Notes: generated by a model not told the origin, from the letters alone. Positions 34,096 through 44,619 are shown, numbered from the stretch's first letter. The stretch: DNA of 64,000 nt from Trichobilharzia szidati (GCA_944472155.2 OX235275.1:31350231-31414230); one strand, 5' to 3'. Program-made: numbers and translations.

Positions 34096-34449
34096 CGTAT
34101 TTTAATTAGACGAATATTCTTGTGATTAGGTCATAACGTTTTTATCTACCAGTTTACACTTATGCTTCAAAGCACACACACTAAAAGAACAGAAAGGAGG
34201 TTTGTTGACCACATTTCTAAACACATTTTCACCAACTCGAGACTAAATAGTTCTCAGGTATCTTCTGTTGCACACTGACCATTTTGTGGACAATATGAAG
34301 GCATTCCAAATATTTGACAGACCAACTGAAACCATCTTACCACATTTTCCCAGGACAGTCAATATCCATCTTGTACCATATCCAGGTTACAGGCGATAAA
34401 CACAGACCACACTCCACTACTGGGACGGAATCGAATGGATCATGTATTC
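34096..34449. other. No gene recognised
   Basis: No feature supported. Confidence 0.35.
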
Positions 34450-35260
34450 TAACCTCTACCAAGTTGCGATAATATAGTGCAAATGCCAACTAATGTCGTC
34501 CGTAAGAATATTACCTCATATTTATATTGACTCACTTCTAGCTTAAAGATATGGAGTGAAGTGATTGGTGGAGCGTATTGACCACTTCGCTTATTTGAGA
34601 AGTTGCATCAGCCAAAGCCAGTGGTTTGATAACTGACGAAATCTGAGCGTGGATACAGATGGCTAGCTTGTCATATGCCAACTCATGTCATCTCTCCCAT
34701 AATACACATGATATCCGGATGGCTAACGCCCAGAGGGCGTGTGTACTGCTCAGTAGTTCACTCTGTACTCCTTTATCGCTGGCAGTGAGACATGGTCATT
34801 GAAAGTGATTGATATGAAAAGACTAGGTGCCTTTGATCGAATGTGTCTGCGTTCTATCTCCCATGTTAAGTGGTATAATAAATTGAGGAATATATAGGTT
34901 AGGTATCGATCAAGTGCTAGGTAGGGAGGGGAAATCAATCGATTGAGAGAGATGGTTAGGACATGTGTTATGCATACATGCCTGGCTATTGCCTTGCTCA
35001 GCAATGGGCAATGTTAGCTGACATACGATAAATCACCAGTCAATGAAATCCACAAAAGTCAGTTTAAGCCAGCCATCCAGCCAACCATGTAGGGAAGTAT
35101 AGACTTCCTGACTGGTCGGGGTCCTCAGAATGGGGAACACTAATGAAGGCTGGAGACAGTTGATGATATGGCTGGCTCAAAATCCTTCTCAATGGCTGGA
35201 GCAGATGCATTCACTCTTTGCGGTTTGTCAAATCTAATAAAACTCTATTGCTCTTCCATT
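34450..35260 (+). mobile_element. Second RTE lineage (SR2-like), 3' relic
   Basis: The plus strand shows the schistosome SR2-type C-terminal order in broken frames: RVYCSVVHSVLLY near 34740-34780, then a DMKRL.AFDRMCLRSI region near 34815-34860, GREGKSI near 34925, MVRTCVMHT, and near 35175-35220 LAQNPSQWLEQMHSLF. This lineage is distinct from the RTE-A and RTE-B copies. It is an old copy with many stops. Confidence 0.65.
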
Positions 35261-35823
35261 TGACTATTCTTTTTGCCTCATACTTCTGTTTATTATCTCT
35301 GTTTTGAATGTCTCTTTACTCTCTTCTCTTGATTTGTGTGCTGCAAGGAGGGAGTGTAGCAACTGAAAAGGTTGTGATGTGGTTGTGTTCTCCGAGCTGG
35401 ATAGTTAATTTAGTTAAAATTTAAATTTTAAATTTAGTTAAAATACACAAGCCAAATATCCCGTTACGACCAACTGTATCACTACCAGGAACTCCAACAT
35501 ACAATTTATCCGAAGAATTATACAGAAAACTAAAACACCTAACGGAATCTTGTGATCACTCAATCAACTCCGCTATCCAATTCCTAGAGAAAAACAGAGG
35601 TATCCAAATAGATGAACAAGAGATAATGATATACTTCGACGTCGGCTCGAAAACATAATTCTACCAAAGATCAAACTTAAGATTTGGATACGCTACGTAG
35701 ACGACACATTTGTAATTATCAAAAGAAACGAGTTAGATAAAGCTCACAACCTGATAAACAACGTCTCCAACGACATCAAATTCACAACAGAAGAGGAATC
35801 AGAAAATTGAAGAAAGATATCTC

Positions 35824-36291
35824 ATGGACGTCTTCCAAAAGAATGGGTATCCACGGAACTTCATCAAAAAACATATACCCCCAAGCCAACCTATCAAACC
35901 AAACGCCCCCAAGGAAAGCACAAAGAAAATCGCTTTACCAAATATAAAGGATATCTCAGAAATCTCTACAAGACTCTTCAAACCTTTAGGAATTGACGTC
36001 GTACACAAACCAACAAAGTCACTTCACTCAATTCTATGTCAACCAAAAGACTCAACAGCAAAAGTAGATAAAACCGACATCATCTACAAAATAAATTGCA
36101 TCAACTGCGAAAAACACTACGTTGGCCAAAGTAGACGTCCCCTTCGTCTTCGTATCCACGAACATAAGCCAGCCGTCAAAAGACACGATATCCACTCCCT
36201 CATATCATTACATACAGACAACCACGGACATCAATTCGACTGGGACAACCAGCGTTCAAATAAAAGACAAAGGAAACAACAAAAATGCTAG
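35824..36291 (+). CDS. PLE family B linker and GIY-YIG endonuclease
   Basis: A 155-codon frame: VFQKNGYPRNFIKKHIP, then RLFKPLGIDVVHKPTKSLHS (RT/endonuclease linker) near residues 57-77. The endonuclease core follows, with YKINCINCEKHYVGQSRRP at about 93-111 and RLRIHEHKPAVKRHD. It differs from the families with CSCGASYIG. A shift near 36250 moves the remainder (AREFLEAWHSSE) into the next frame. Confidence 0.8.
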   Translation: MDVFQKNGYPRNFIKKHIPPSQPIKPNAPKESTKKIALPNIKDISEISTRLFKPLGIDVVHKPTKSLHSILCQPKDSTAKVDKTDIIYKINCINCEKHYVGQSRRPLRLRIHEHKPAVKRHDIHSLISLHTDNHGHQFDWDNQRSNKRQRKQQKC

Positions 36292-36547
36292 GGAATTTTT
36301 AGAAGCTTGGCATTCCAGTGAATCATTAATCAATAGACACATCGAGATAGACAAAATATATCAACCGATAAGAAAGAAACCTCACACACAAAGGGTCAAA
36401 GTTCAAGTCAAAGAAACAATGAGTGACAATACAAGTAGCCTAGAAGGTGTGAAAACGCAAAAAAACAACCAATCACGTTCAAGGTCACCAGGAGAGATGA
36501 TTAATAAACTCGTGGGGAAATCTAAAAGCTCACTTCAAATTGAAGTA

Positions 36548-36589
36548 TGCGCTGAAGATGTCACCCAGTAAGGTGATGAAAGCTTCGCA
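36548..36589 (+). ncRNA. Hammerhead-like motif at the PLE family B stop codon
   Basis: Order: TGCG (stem I), CTGAAGA (fits CUGANGA), an extra T, stem II GTCACC/GGTGAT with loop CAGTAA, GAAA, palindromic AGCT (stem III), then T and CGCA (stem I partner). The extra U before stem II and a U at the cleavage site are non-canonical. It overlaps the last codons of the protein. At least five other copies show the same layout, with compensating changes in stem II. Confidence 0.5.
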
Positions 36590-36665
36590 AATTAACTATC
36601 CAGCTCAGAGAACACAACCACATAAAAATCATCCACCTGATCTACAAATCTTCTCTATCATATCT

Positions 36666-37079
36666 AACTGAAACAGTTGCAAATGTGTGCAGAGTTCTAC
36701 GTTGAAAACAGTCAGTCAGTCAAGCATCCCACTCCTGAACCCCCAACAGGTTACAACTGGTGATTTTGAAAAATATCAACAAACGATAGAAATATTAAAT
36801 TCAGAATGATTGCTATTCATATTAATGGTATAATAACAATAACAGCAATAGAAACATCCATTTTAAACGTTTACAAACTTACGCAATAGTACAAATCAAT
36901 AAGTGTACGTAGGCGATTCCAGAGAATGTGTTCAAATTAACCGACTTAGGTTGGCCTATCATACTATCGACAAATATTACGACAAATAGTAGAGTGAACT
37001 GAAACAAAATAGAGTAAAGTCGAGAAAGGTAAGAAGGCAATTAATCAAGAATATACCTTCATACGTATATTCCCCTCTA
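36666..37079. other. No gene recognised
   Basis: AT-rich sequence without frames or alignable repeats. Confidence 0.35.
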
Positions 37080-37600
37080 TGAATTTGAATAAAGCAAGAA
37101 CAACAGTGGTTTGTGCAAAATAAAAATGGTGCCATCATTATTTATTTCGTTGACTTCTCATCAACTCAGCTGCTTACAGCCCAATGACATTATTAAGTAG
37201 TATATCTACAGAAACAATTTTAACACACTTGCACACTGTTCATTTTTAACCAAAAATCAATGAGAACTACAAATTCTTCTGATCAGGATCACAAGAGGTA
37301 TTATCAGGTTTAATTCACGATCTGATGTGCACCCAACTGTAAAAGTTTTGTGTCAACTGACCGTCCTACGTAAGGATTTCTGCATGCCGATTTGTTTAAT
37401 GTTCCATAGATCTTCTTTGTCGGTCGAACATGCAGAAAAGAGATTGTCTGCCGAATTTCTACTTCAATCGTAAATTATTCTATTAAAAACTTGTAACGCA
37501 TTGTTTGGGTCACATTTATTATCACAAATGATAAAAGTACCATCAGTATACCTTCTGTACAAACAAAAGGTGTCGATAGTGGATTTTAACGGATCATTTT
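37080..37600 (-). mobile_element. Penelope-like family E relic
   Basis: Near 37590-37480 the minus strand reads FCLYRRYTDGTFIICDN, a mutated YxDD box of a PLE reverse transcriptase (DD changed to DG). The 3' side, 37082-37210, matches the reverse complement of 43214-43350 (GAATAAAGCAAGAACAACAG), so both belong to one family. No endonuclease was found here. Confidence 0.6.
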
Positions 37601-37739
37601 ACAGACTTCCCATTTAATCACCAACAAGTGTTCGTTAGGCAACAGTTGGAAATCAGGGAGTATTGGATGTCTGTATAATCCTAGTTGGAGACTGTTTAAC
37701 AGTACCACAGTATTGATATTAGGTGGTTGGAAGCAATCA

Positions 37740-37799
37740 GCAGGAAGCCTTGGACCTATGTTTCGTGCTAGTTGGCACTCGTCAGCAAGGCGTATCTGC
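37740..37799 (-). ncRNA. Hammerhead ribozyme, minus-strand copy
   Basis: Reading down from 37799: GCAG, ATAC, GCCTTG (stem I), core CTGACGA, stem II GTGC/GCAC with loop CAACTA, GAAA, stem III CATAGG, T, then C at 37753 as the cleavage base, and CAAGGC closing stem I. One stem III base is mismatched relative to the plus copy. All catalytic core bases are canonical. Self-cleavage is predicted from known hammerhead rules, not shown. Confidence 0.8.
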
Positions 37800-37828
37800 A
37801 ACCTTGAAGGAACTCATGTCCCTTCTGA

Positions 37829-37881
37829 GATTCGAACCCGCGTCACCCAGTGCTGCAGTCAGAGACGTTACCACTGAGCTA
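37829..37881 (-). promoter_or_regulatory. tRNA-like pol III promoter, minus SINE copy
   Basis: A box TAGCTCAGTGG (37881-37871) and B box GGTTCGAATC (37838-37829) face left toward the ribozyme. The spacing fits internal tRNA promoters. Confidence 0.8.
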
Positions 37882-38152
37882 TTCGGGCTCGCAATTGACC
37901 TCCTGTAGGACTGTAGTGGATATTTTGATTTGACACTAGTAACTAGTGTGATGCGTCTAGTCCTCTCTTTGGTGCAGACTGAATTTTATCAGTCAGGTTG
38001 TAATGTGGCCACCATTCTAGGTAGCTCGCCATCACGGTGTACATAGTTTGTGATGATATTAGGTGGTTGGAGGCAATCGGCATCACACTAGTTACTAGTG
38101 TCAAATCAAAATATCCACTACAGTCCTACAGGAGGTCAATTGCGAGCCCGAA

Positions 38153-38205
38153 TAGCTCAGTGGTAACGTCTCTGACTGCAGCACTGGGTGACGCGGGTTC
38201 GAATC
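38153..38205 (+). promoter_or_regulatory. tRNA-like pol III promoter, plus SINE copy
   Basis: A box TAGCTCAGTGG (38153-38163) and B box GGTTCGAATC (38196-38205). The flanks do not fold back into a complete tRNA, so this is a SINE promoter and not a tRNA gene. Confidence 0.85.
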
Positions 38206-38234
38206 TCAGAAGGGACATGAGTTCCTTCAAGGTT

Positions 38235-38294
38235 GCAGATACGCCTTGCTGACGAGTGCCAACTAGCACGAAACCTAGGTCCAAGGCTTCCTGC
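38235..38294 (+). ncRNA. Complete type I hammerhead ribozyme
   Basis: Outer stem I GCAG (38235-38238) pairs with CTGC (38291-38294). An internal loop ATAC/TTC follows; inner stem I GCCTTG (38243-38248) pairs with CAAGGC (38282-38287). The core is CTGACGA (38249-38255). Stem II GTGC (38256-38259) pairs with GCAC (38266-38269) around CAACTA. GAAA is at 38270-38273. Stem III is ACC-TA-GGT (38273-38280). The cleavage base is C38281, in a GTC triplet. Every core base matches the hammerhead consensus. The very short stem III suggests action in a dimer or tandem transcript. Confidence 0.9.
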
Positions 38295-38464
38295 CGATTG
38301 CCTCCAACCACCTAATATCATCACAAACTATGTACACCGTGATGGCGAGCTACCTAGAATGGTGGCCACATTACAACCTGACTGATAAAATTCATTCTGC
38401 ACCAAAGAGAGGACTAGACTCATCACACTAGTTACTAGTGTCAAATCAAAGTACCACAGTATTG

Positions 38465-39229
38465 TCATGTGGTCGAACCCCCTGCAGGTGTTATCAGGCA
38501 AACTGCTCGACTATTTAGACATTGTGAAAAAATCCTATGGCCCATAAGTTCTAACTTTTCTGACTGCAGATAGATGACTTCCTGACGCCAACCTTACTGG
38601 AACTTACTTGTCACGTCTTGCTAGAATTCAAGAAACTCCATCCCACAGTCATGCATTATATTGTTATATTACAGTAAACTCTGTCACTAGATGAAATCAT
38701 CTAGTGAATAACTGTAAATTGTAGTGGACTGTTAAGGTAATATATATTCGGAATTAGAATGGTTCACAAGTGAGCTTCTAAAATCCCACAAATAATTGAA
38801 TCAGGAAGGGATGTGTTGTGTGTTGAGGTGACACCATCATTCAGACACTAAGTTGGCGGTCCACTGAGCTGTGCACCTTTACTGATGTCTTCAGAATTCA
38901 GATTTATTTCGAAAACCTCTTTTAAACTCTTCCAGGCAAGATTTATCATTAGACATTCAGGAAATTTATCTCTTCTAAGTGTATTTAATCGATTCCAAAA
39001 CAAATTTTACTAAATGTTTTATACTACTTATAATGTTTCAAGTAATCAAGCACATTTATTGAATAAAATGGATGCTTTTGTTTCAAGAGCTAATATTTAT
39101 TTGGAAAGGTTTTAAAATAATTCAATCACAACTAGATGCTATAACAACATCTATTATGATATGTGAAAATAAAATAAATGAATTATTTCAAAACAGAGGT
39201 AACAGAAATTCATATCCTGCAAAAATGCT
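38465..39229. other. No gene recognised
   Basis: No repeat or coding family recognised before the CR1 copy begins. Confidence 0.35.
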
Positions 39230-40580
39230 TCTAATATGTGGAAACTGTTTAAGGAAATCACTGGTGGTAAGCAGATAAACAATATTCCGTATTCTTTTGA
39301 TGTATGTACTCTTAATAAATCTTTTATTTACTCTCCCTCAAATGCTATGCTTCCCAGCATCATTATTTTTAACACAAAGGATGTTCAAAAGTGTCTCAAG
39401 TCTCTGAACCCTTCCCGGAGCTTAGGTCCAGATTATGTACCTAGTATTATTTTTTTAAATGTTCTGATATTCGGTGTCACTCTCTCACTGATCTATTTCA
39501 CAAATCTTTTTCAAGTAATATTGTGCCTGCCGTTTGGAAAGACATTAAAGTTGTACCTATACCTAAATCATCTACTGGAGCATGTGTCAAATTTAGACTC
39601 ATTGCTATTACCTCTCCTTTTTTGAAAACTATGGAGAAATTACTTTTACTTAGTCTTGTACCTTCGCCTAAATCTTTTAATGACCCTAAACAATTTGCCT
39701 ATAAGCACAGTAGAAGCACTTTAAATGCAGCTGCCGTCTTATGTCATAACATTGCTTCCAGTCTAGACAAGGGGGCTAAATTTGTTCGTCGTACCTTCCT
39801 AGATTATACATCTGCTTTTGACTCGGTCCCAAGGGACATCTTATTAAATTAACTTGCTGCAAGTCAAACAGAATGTTGGCCTGTTAACTGGTTACATTCC
39901 TATTTCTCGGGAATAAAGCAGTACACCGAGTATAAAGGGAAGTCATCCACTTCATTGCCTACTGAAGCTGTTGTCCCTCAAGGTACTGTCCTTTCTCTTT
40001 TTCTTTTATCTCTCTTCTTACATGACTTGCCTCAGTCTGATGAAATAAACGTTGTGAAGTACGCTGATGATTTCACTGTTTCAATGGCTGTTAACTCCCA
40101 GCTAGATTGTACCAAAATAAATAGCTTTCTGTTGGGAGTCAGTAAATGGTCTGAGTCTAATGGTTTTAAACTGAATCCTTATAAATGTTAAACTGTTAAT
40201 TTCAGCCTCAGATGGAAAAGACAGTTAAGAGAAGCCCTCGATTCTCATGACAGTTGTAAGATTGATGACAATGATATAGGAATTAAATCAGAAATTAAGT
40301 ATCTTGGACTTATTCTCTCTTCTGATCTCTCCTGGTCTTCCCATATCTCAGCGATCTCCAGTAAAATATTCCACCTGACATTTTACATTAGGAGTTTAAG
40401 GCACTCGGGTATAACTCAACCCCTCCTCTTACAGTTCATAAACTCTTGCATCCTACCTATTCTTCTTTATTGTTCACCCTTATTCTTTCCTGGTTTGCTT
40501 GAAAAGGACTATGTCACAATTCGTAGAATTCTGAAGACTGTCAGTAGGGTGAGTGGTGTCCCAGTGTACTACTTAGTTAA

Positions 40581-42328
40581 TAATAATAATATAATAATAA
40601 TAATCACTTTATTCCACAACAGTAACAATTTACAGCATGGAATTTTCAGCGTTTCATTTTACATATTGCATTGGTTTAGCTCTTTTTATAATTATATAAA
40701 TGTATAACATTTTAAAAATATTAATAGTTAGTAGGAAAAATAAAAAACCCCAACAAAATACACCATTTCTAGGTCATAGTGAATAATAAATAAATAATAT
40801 AACAAATCACACATGCAATAATATGCATCATTACATTTTTTTAGTTTAGTTAATGATTTAGAAGTTGTAAAAGTTCTTTTCTGATATTCGTCTCTTCACA
40901 CAATACTCGTGCCAAATATGGTACGGTCGAATTTTTATATTTTGTAGTACGAGCATAAATGTTTATGAAATTTCTTCTGGTCTTACCCGACGAGATGCAA
41001 GGAAACAATTGTGAATAAAGAGGATGTTCACTATCAGACAAGATAACTTTAGCTAAGTGTTTACAAGAATTCATATGCCTATTGACAACAGTGTCGGTTA
41101 GTTGAGTCAAAGGGATAGCACTGACCCTACTTACAGCCCTCAATGTTCTTCGTAGTATTATATGGTCTTTTTTGAGCAGACCAGGGAAGAATAATGGAGA
41201 ACAATAAAGAATGATGGGCAAAAAACATGAATTAATAAATTGTATGAGAAGAGATTGGGTTATACCTGAGTGCCTCAACTTCTTTATGTAATAAGTCAGA
41301 CGGAAAACTTTCGTAGAAACTACAAGAATATGAGACGACCAGCAAAGGTTTGAAGAGAAACTAATGCCAAGATAAGAAACACTTGACTTACTCTCTATCA
41401 TGGTACCATCAATATTACAACAATCATGAGATTGGATCAATCCATGCATGTCTTTTCCACTTCTCAAGCTGAAATCAACAGTATTACATTTAGTTGGATT
41501 TAGTTTAAGACCATTTGAGCTAGACCAATCCTTAACTTCAGTTAAGAAGTCATTCATATGGGAACAATCCAATGTGGAAACTACAGGGACAGAAACGGTC
41601 AGATCATCAGCATACTTAATGAAGTTAACATTGGGTGAGTTCGGAAGGTCATGCAAAAAGAAAGAGAAAAGAAATGGAGAAAGTACTGCTCCTTGAGGCA
41701 CACCACTTTCAGTTAGCTGAGAAGTGGAGCGCTTTCCAGCCCAAACAGTATGCTGTTTCCTATCCTTAAAATAAGAAGACAGCCATCTAGTTGCCCAGGA
41801 CTCTGTCTGTGCTGAAATCATCTTTCCTAATAAAAGTGTCCTAGGAACAGAGTCGAAAGCTGCAGTATAGTCTAAAAAAGCTGTTCGAACGAACTTAGCA
41901 CCCTTATCAAGGCAGGAAACAATATTGTGGTGTAGTACAATGGCTGCATCTAATGGACTTCTTCCACACTTATAAGCAAACTGCTTAGGGTCTCTAAAAG
42001 CTTTTAAAGAAGGTTGAAGAGTATTCAAAAGAAGTTTCTCCATAGTTTTCAAAAAAGGAGATGTTATAGCGACCGGTCTAAACTTTATACCTGCTCCAGA
42101 AGATGATTTCTGTACAGGTACAACCTTGATTTCTTTCCAGTCAGCAGGTGCCGTTTCCTTGTTGAATGATGCATTAAAAATTTGAGTAAGAGGATGACAC
42201 AAGATGTCTGCACACTTTTGAAGAAGAATGCCTGGTACACCATCTGGACCAAGTCTGTGTGTTGGATTTAAAGATTTCAAACATAATAGTACATCCTCTT
42301 CTTTAAAACCTGGAAAATTACCATTATC
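40581..42328 (-). mobile_element. CR1-type retrotransposon nested in a CR1 copy
   Basis: The 3' end lies at left: AATAATAAT repeats and ACTTTATTCCACAAC, the inverse of the GGAATAAAG ending. The 5' truncation point is at 42328. TTAA borders both sides (40577-40580 and 42329-42332), so a 4-base duplication is the most that can be claimed. It carries one long RT frame and a 3' UTR of about 270 bases. Confidence 0.92.
40850..42280 (-). CDS. CR1-type reverse transcriptase, long open frame
   Basis: A 476-codon frame covering nearly the whole RT: SLNPTHRLGPDGVPGILLQ, DWKEIKVVPVQKS, RPVAITSPFLKTMEKLLL, AFLDYTAAFDSVPRTLLL (motif A), SGVPQGAVLSPFLFSFFLHDL (motif B), FIKYADDLTVSVPV (motif C) and SSNGLKLNPTKC, then the thumb and C-terminal CISSGKTRRNF. 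All visible catalytic residues are kept and no stop interrupts it. The endonuclease domain is lost by truncation. It is the youngest-looking CR1 copy here. Confidence 0.92.
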   Translation of the reverse strand: MKSLNPTHRLGPDGVPGILLQKCADILCHPLTQIFNASFNKETAPADWKEIKVVPVQKSSSGAGIKFRPVAITSPFLKTMEKLLLNTLQPSLKAFRDPKQFAYKCGRSPLDAAIVLHHNIVSCLDKGAKFVRTAFLDYTAAFDSVPRTLLLGKMISAQTESWATRWLSSYFKDRKQHTVWAGKRSTSQLTESGVPQGAVLSPFLFSFFLHDLPNSPNVNFIKYADDLTVSVPVVSTLDCSHMNDFLTEVKDWSSSNGLKLNPTKCNTVDFSLRSGKDMHGLIQSHDCCNIDGTMIESKSSVSYLGISFSSNLCWSSHILVVSTKVFRLTYYIKKLRHSGITQSLLIQFINSCFLPIILYCSPLFFPGLLKKDHIILRRTLRAVSRVSAIPLTQLTDTVVNRHMNSCKHLAKVILSDSEHPLYSQLFPCISSGKTRRNFINIYARTTKYKNSTVPYLARVLCEETNIRKELLQLLNH

Positions 42329-42812
42329 TTAACGTCGTTGTCGATAGGCACTTGACTTCGTGCAGTAAATTTACTAAAGGGATTTTGTCTGACTTGGAGC
42401 ATCCACTTCACCCTCAGCCTTCACCTTGCATCTCCGCAGGTAGAACAAGAAGAAACTTCAGAAAATTGTATGCTTCCATGTCTAAGTATACAAATTCTAT
42501 GATACCACACTTGGCACGTATTTTATGTGATGAAAATAGAGTCAGGCAAGAATTAACTAACTTTTTTTCATCTAGTAAATAAACAATCTCCTCCATCCAT
42601 CCTTATATACCTTCAAGTTTTACTTTTATTATTTCTATTATATTTATGGTCCTGTTGCTTCTCTGTTTTACACGCATAATTGCAACCACCAACTTATCTC
42701 TATGACTGCTGTAATCTTGTTTTTCCCTCATCATATCATGTAAAAAGAACATTATATTCAATATTTTTAATCATGCTAGGATTTGTATACCGCATCGACA
42801 ATACTGTGTCGT

Positions 42813-43350
42813 TTCAGGCGCTTGATGGAGATTGTTTCGGCAAAACTTAGGGGAATTGAACTCTTTTAACTGTTATTAATTTTGAAGGATTCTGCAACAT
42901 TCACGTCATGACCCGTGTCAAGGAGATGCCTAATGATGACACTCGTGAAAGCATTTGTTCCCTTTAGACATTAGGCTTTTTGGTACATGTTCAGAAAATC
43001 GGAGGTATGCCCTTCTTCTTTCTGTTCTTCCCATGTAACTGCTCCCTCACATACATGTCAATTTGTATATACACTTGTGACTAACGTGAGAAGGGTATCT
43101 GACGACTTTTGGTTGCACCAAAAGAGCATGTCGTTCAATAGACGGGAACCAGCATAGCTGTAGGATAAGCTATAGCTAGTGACGTCCTCAATCTTCTGTT
43201 GACAGTTACTTTAAGTATGCTAAAATTTTTCTATAGATATACTAGTTAATAATGTCTTTGGGCTGTAGGCGGCTGATGAGAACCCAATCAAATAAGCAAT
43301 GATGGTACCAGTTTATTCCTCACAAACCACTGTTGTTCTTGCTTTATTCA
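42813..43350 (-). mobile_element. Penelope-like family E, C-terminal relic
   Basis: Between 42985 and 42815 the minus strand reads TSVIIRHLLDTGHDVNVAES then stop, and further on LSFAETISIKRLK, the PLE C-terminal region. The segment 43214-43350 is the inverted counterpart of 37082-37210. No GIY-YIG core is clear between them. Confidence 0.6.
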
Positions 43351-43484
43351 AAAATTATTATAACCAGTTATTCACAAGAAGTTGAATATACTAAACTTTT
43401 ACATTTTTCTTTCACTAATTTATTTATTATAGATGTAGTTTTCACCACAACTGATATTAATTAACAGAACAACTCGAAAATCAG

Positions 43485-44165
43485 GAATCCAAGCATTGGT
43501 TTGTAGGGATTTGATTGATTGGTTACAGGATTTGATCATAAGCTGGCATTAGTTAAAGAAGAATTGGAAAACCACCTGGAAGTACTGCCAGACAGCCATT
43601 TCCCCCATCCTAGTCTGAAAGTCTTCATCACCACCAGGGTTCGAACCCAGGACGTTTTGGTTACAAGGCGAGCTTGTAGACCATTAAGCCACCAGGACTC
43701 GATCCAATGACCCATGAATTCCAACTTCTGCCAATTCATGACTTAGCGCAACCGCTAACTAATGCCAGCTCATGATGAAATCCTGTAACCAATCAATTAA
43801 ATCCCCACAAACTAATGCTCAATATCAATGAGATGCTCACTGGCGACTGACCCTATTCAATTAGTGGGAAGTCGTGACCAGTAGGGTGCAGCAGGTCGGG
43901 TGTGAGGACAAATACTCGCCGAAGACATTGGCTAGTGGTTGCGCTATGTAGTGAATCGGCAGAAGTTAGAATTCATGGGCCATTGGATTGAGTCCCATTG
44001 GCTTAGTGGTCTGCAAGCTCACCTTCTATCCCGAAGGTCCTGGGTTCGAACCCTGGTGGTGATGAAGAGTCTCAGACTAGGACGGGGAAACATCTGTCTG
44101 GCAGTACTCCCAGCTGGTTTTCCAATGGTTCTCTAACCAATGCCATCTCATGATGAAATCCTGTG
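43485..44165. mobile_element. Two H2 SINE copies, tail to tail and head to head
   Basis: 43485-43760 is H2 on the minus strand, with B box GGTTCGAACCC and a ribozyme block of AUGAAGA core. From 43750 a plus-strand unit begins with the H2 tail block and runs through the H2 body to a second promoter (B box near 44041) and ribozyme block (44053-44115). Both ribozyme blocks have lost C3, and the right one has extra G residues before GAAAC. Confidence 0.7.
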
Positions 44166-44400
44166 ACAAATCAAGAATCACTAGACAGTTGTTTCTTCCG
44201 TCCTAAATACTCTCTAGTAGTATGCCTCACCAAAATTACAACCCAAGGCCACCTAGTTACAAGGCTATCTTATAGACCGTTTATCCACTTGTGTCTGATT
44301 CAGTGCCCTATGAATTCTAACACGTGCTTACTTACAATGATTCTGTAATTGATGGCAGCTTGTGATCAAATTGGTAACCCGCCAGATCACTACAAACTAA
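44166..44400 (-). mobile_element. Degenerate H2 SINE
   Basis: The minus strand matches H2 in outline: GTTACAAGGCTATCTTATAGACC is the eroded promoter part and GACAGTTGTTTCTTCCGTCC the ribozyme region. The copy is old. Confidence 0.5.
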
Positions 44401-44619
44401 AAACTGACAATTACTCGCTCTATTACATAGTGAAACAGTTTTACTAACTGGATTATATTTTGAAAAGAGTTTATTGTTCATGATCATAACGTGAATTTGG
44501 TTTACCACTTCGACCAGTGCTTCACATGTGTAATTCCCGTATTACGCAGCAGAAAAATGGTTGGTGGGGCTGTGCATAATGAGTTGGTAAAGACATAGCG
44601 TAAAGATAGTTTGAATTAG
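44401..44619. other. No gene recognised
   Basis: No feature supported. Confidence 0.3.

Larger units (their letters stand above)
35345..36665 (+). mobile_element. Penelope-like element family B, most complete copy
   Basis: The head has a short inverted piece of the 3' end (35368-35410, TGTGGTTGTGTTCTCCGAG). Coding then starts with KIHKPNIPLRPTVSLPG (RT fingers) at 35430. IMIYFDVGS follows at about 35625; a deletion joins it to KIWIRYVDDTFVII near 35690. From 35824 the linker and GIY-YIG frame runs on, and the C-terminal tail lies in another frame (36122-36571). It ends at TCTTCTCTATCATATCT near 36660. Confidence 0.85.
37716..38449. mobile_element. Head-to-head dimer of SM-alpha-like hammerhead SINE with one TSD
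   Basis: The 15-base repeat AGTACCACAGTATTG occurs at 37701-37715 and 38450-38464, immediately outside the pair. Inside, 37716-38075 is one unit in minus orientation and 38081-38449 one unit in plus orientation. Each carries a tRNA-like promoter and a hammerhead. The plus unit starts and ends with CATCACACTAGTTACTAGTG (38081 and 38421), giving a 340-bp period. The minus unit is permuted and starts and ends just downstream of the ribozyme. Confidence 0.9.
39230..42812 (+). mobile_element. CR1-type retrotransposon split by another CR1 copy
   Basis: The left part 39230-40580 runs from CLKSLNPSRSLGPDYVPS through RRTFLDYTSAFDSVPRD, PQGTVLS and YADDFTVS. The right part 42329-42812 gives the C-terminal region and the 3' UTR. 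Joined, it is colinear with 0-1.0 kb. The host frame is broken by shifts and stops, for example at 39850 and 40189. After about 42810 it switches to PLE sequence, so the last part of the 3' UTR is missing. Confidence 0.9.

Noticed and set aside
34750..35004. 84-codon minus-strand frame
   Set aside because: The plus strand here aligns with the SR2-type RT C-terminus, so this is antisense.
38146..38215. Possible tRNA gene
   Set aside because: A and B boxes are present but the acceptor arms do not pair and the sequence continues into a repeated SINE body.
38126..38311. 61-codon frame nearly identical to the one at 37723-37908
   Set aside because: Both translate the tRNA-like and ribozyme part of the inverted SINE pair, which is non-coding.
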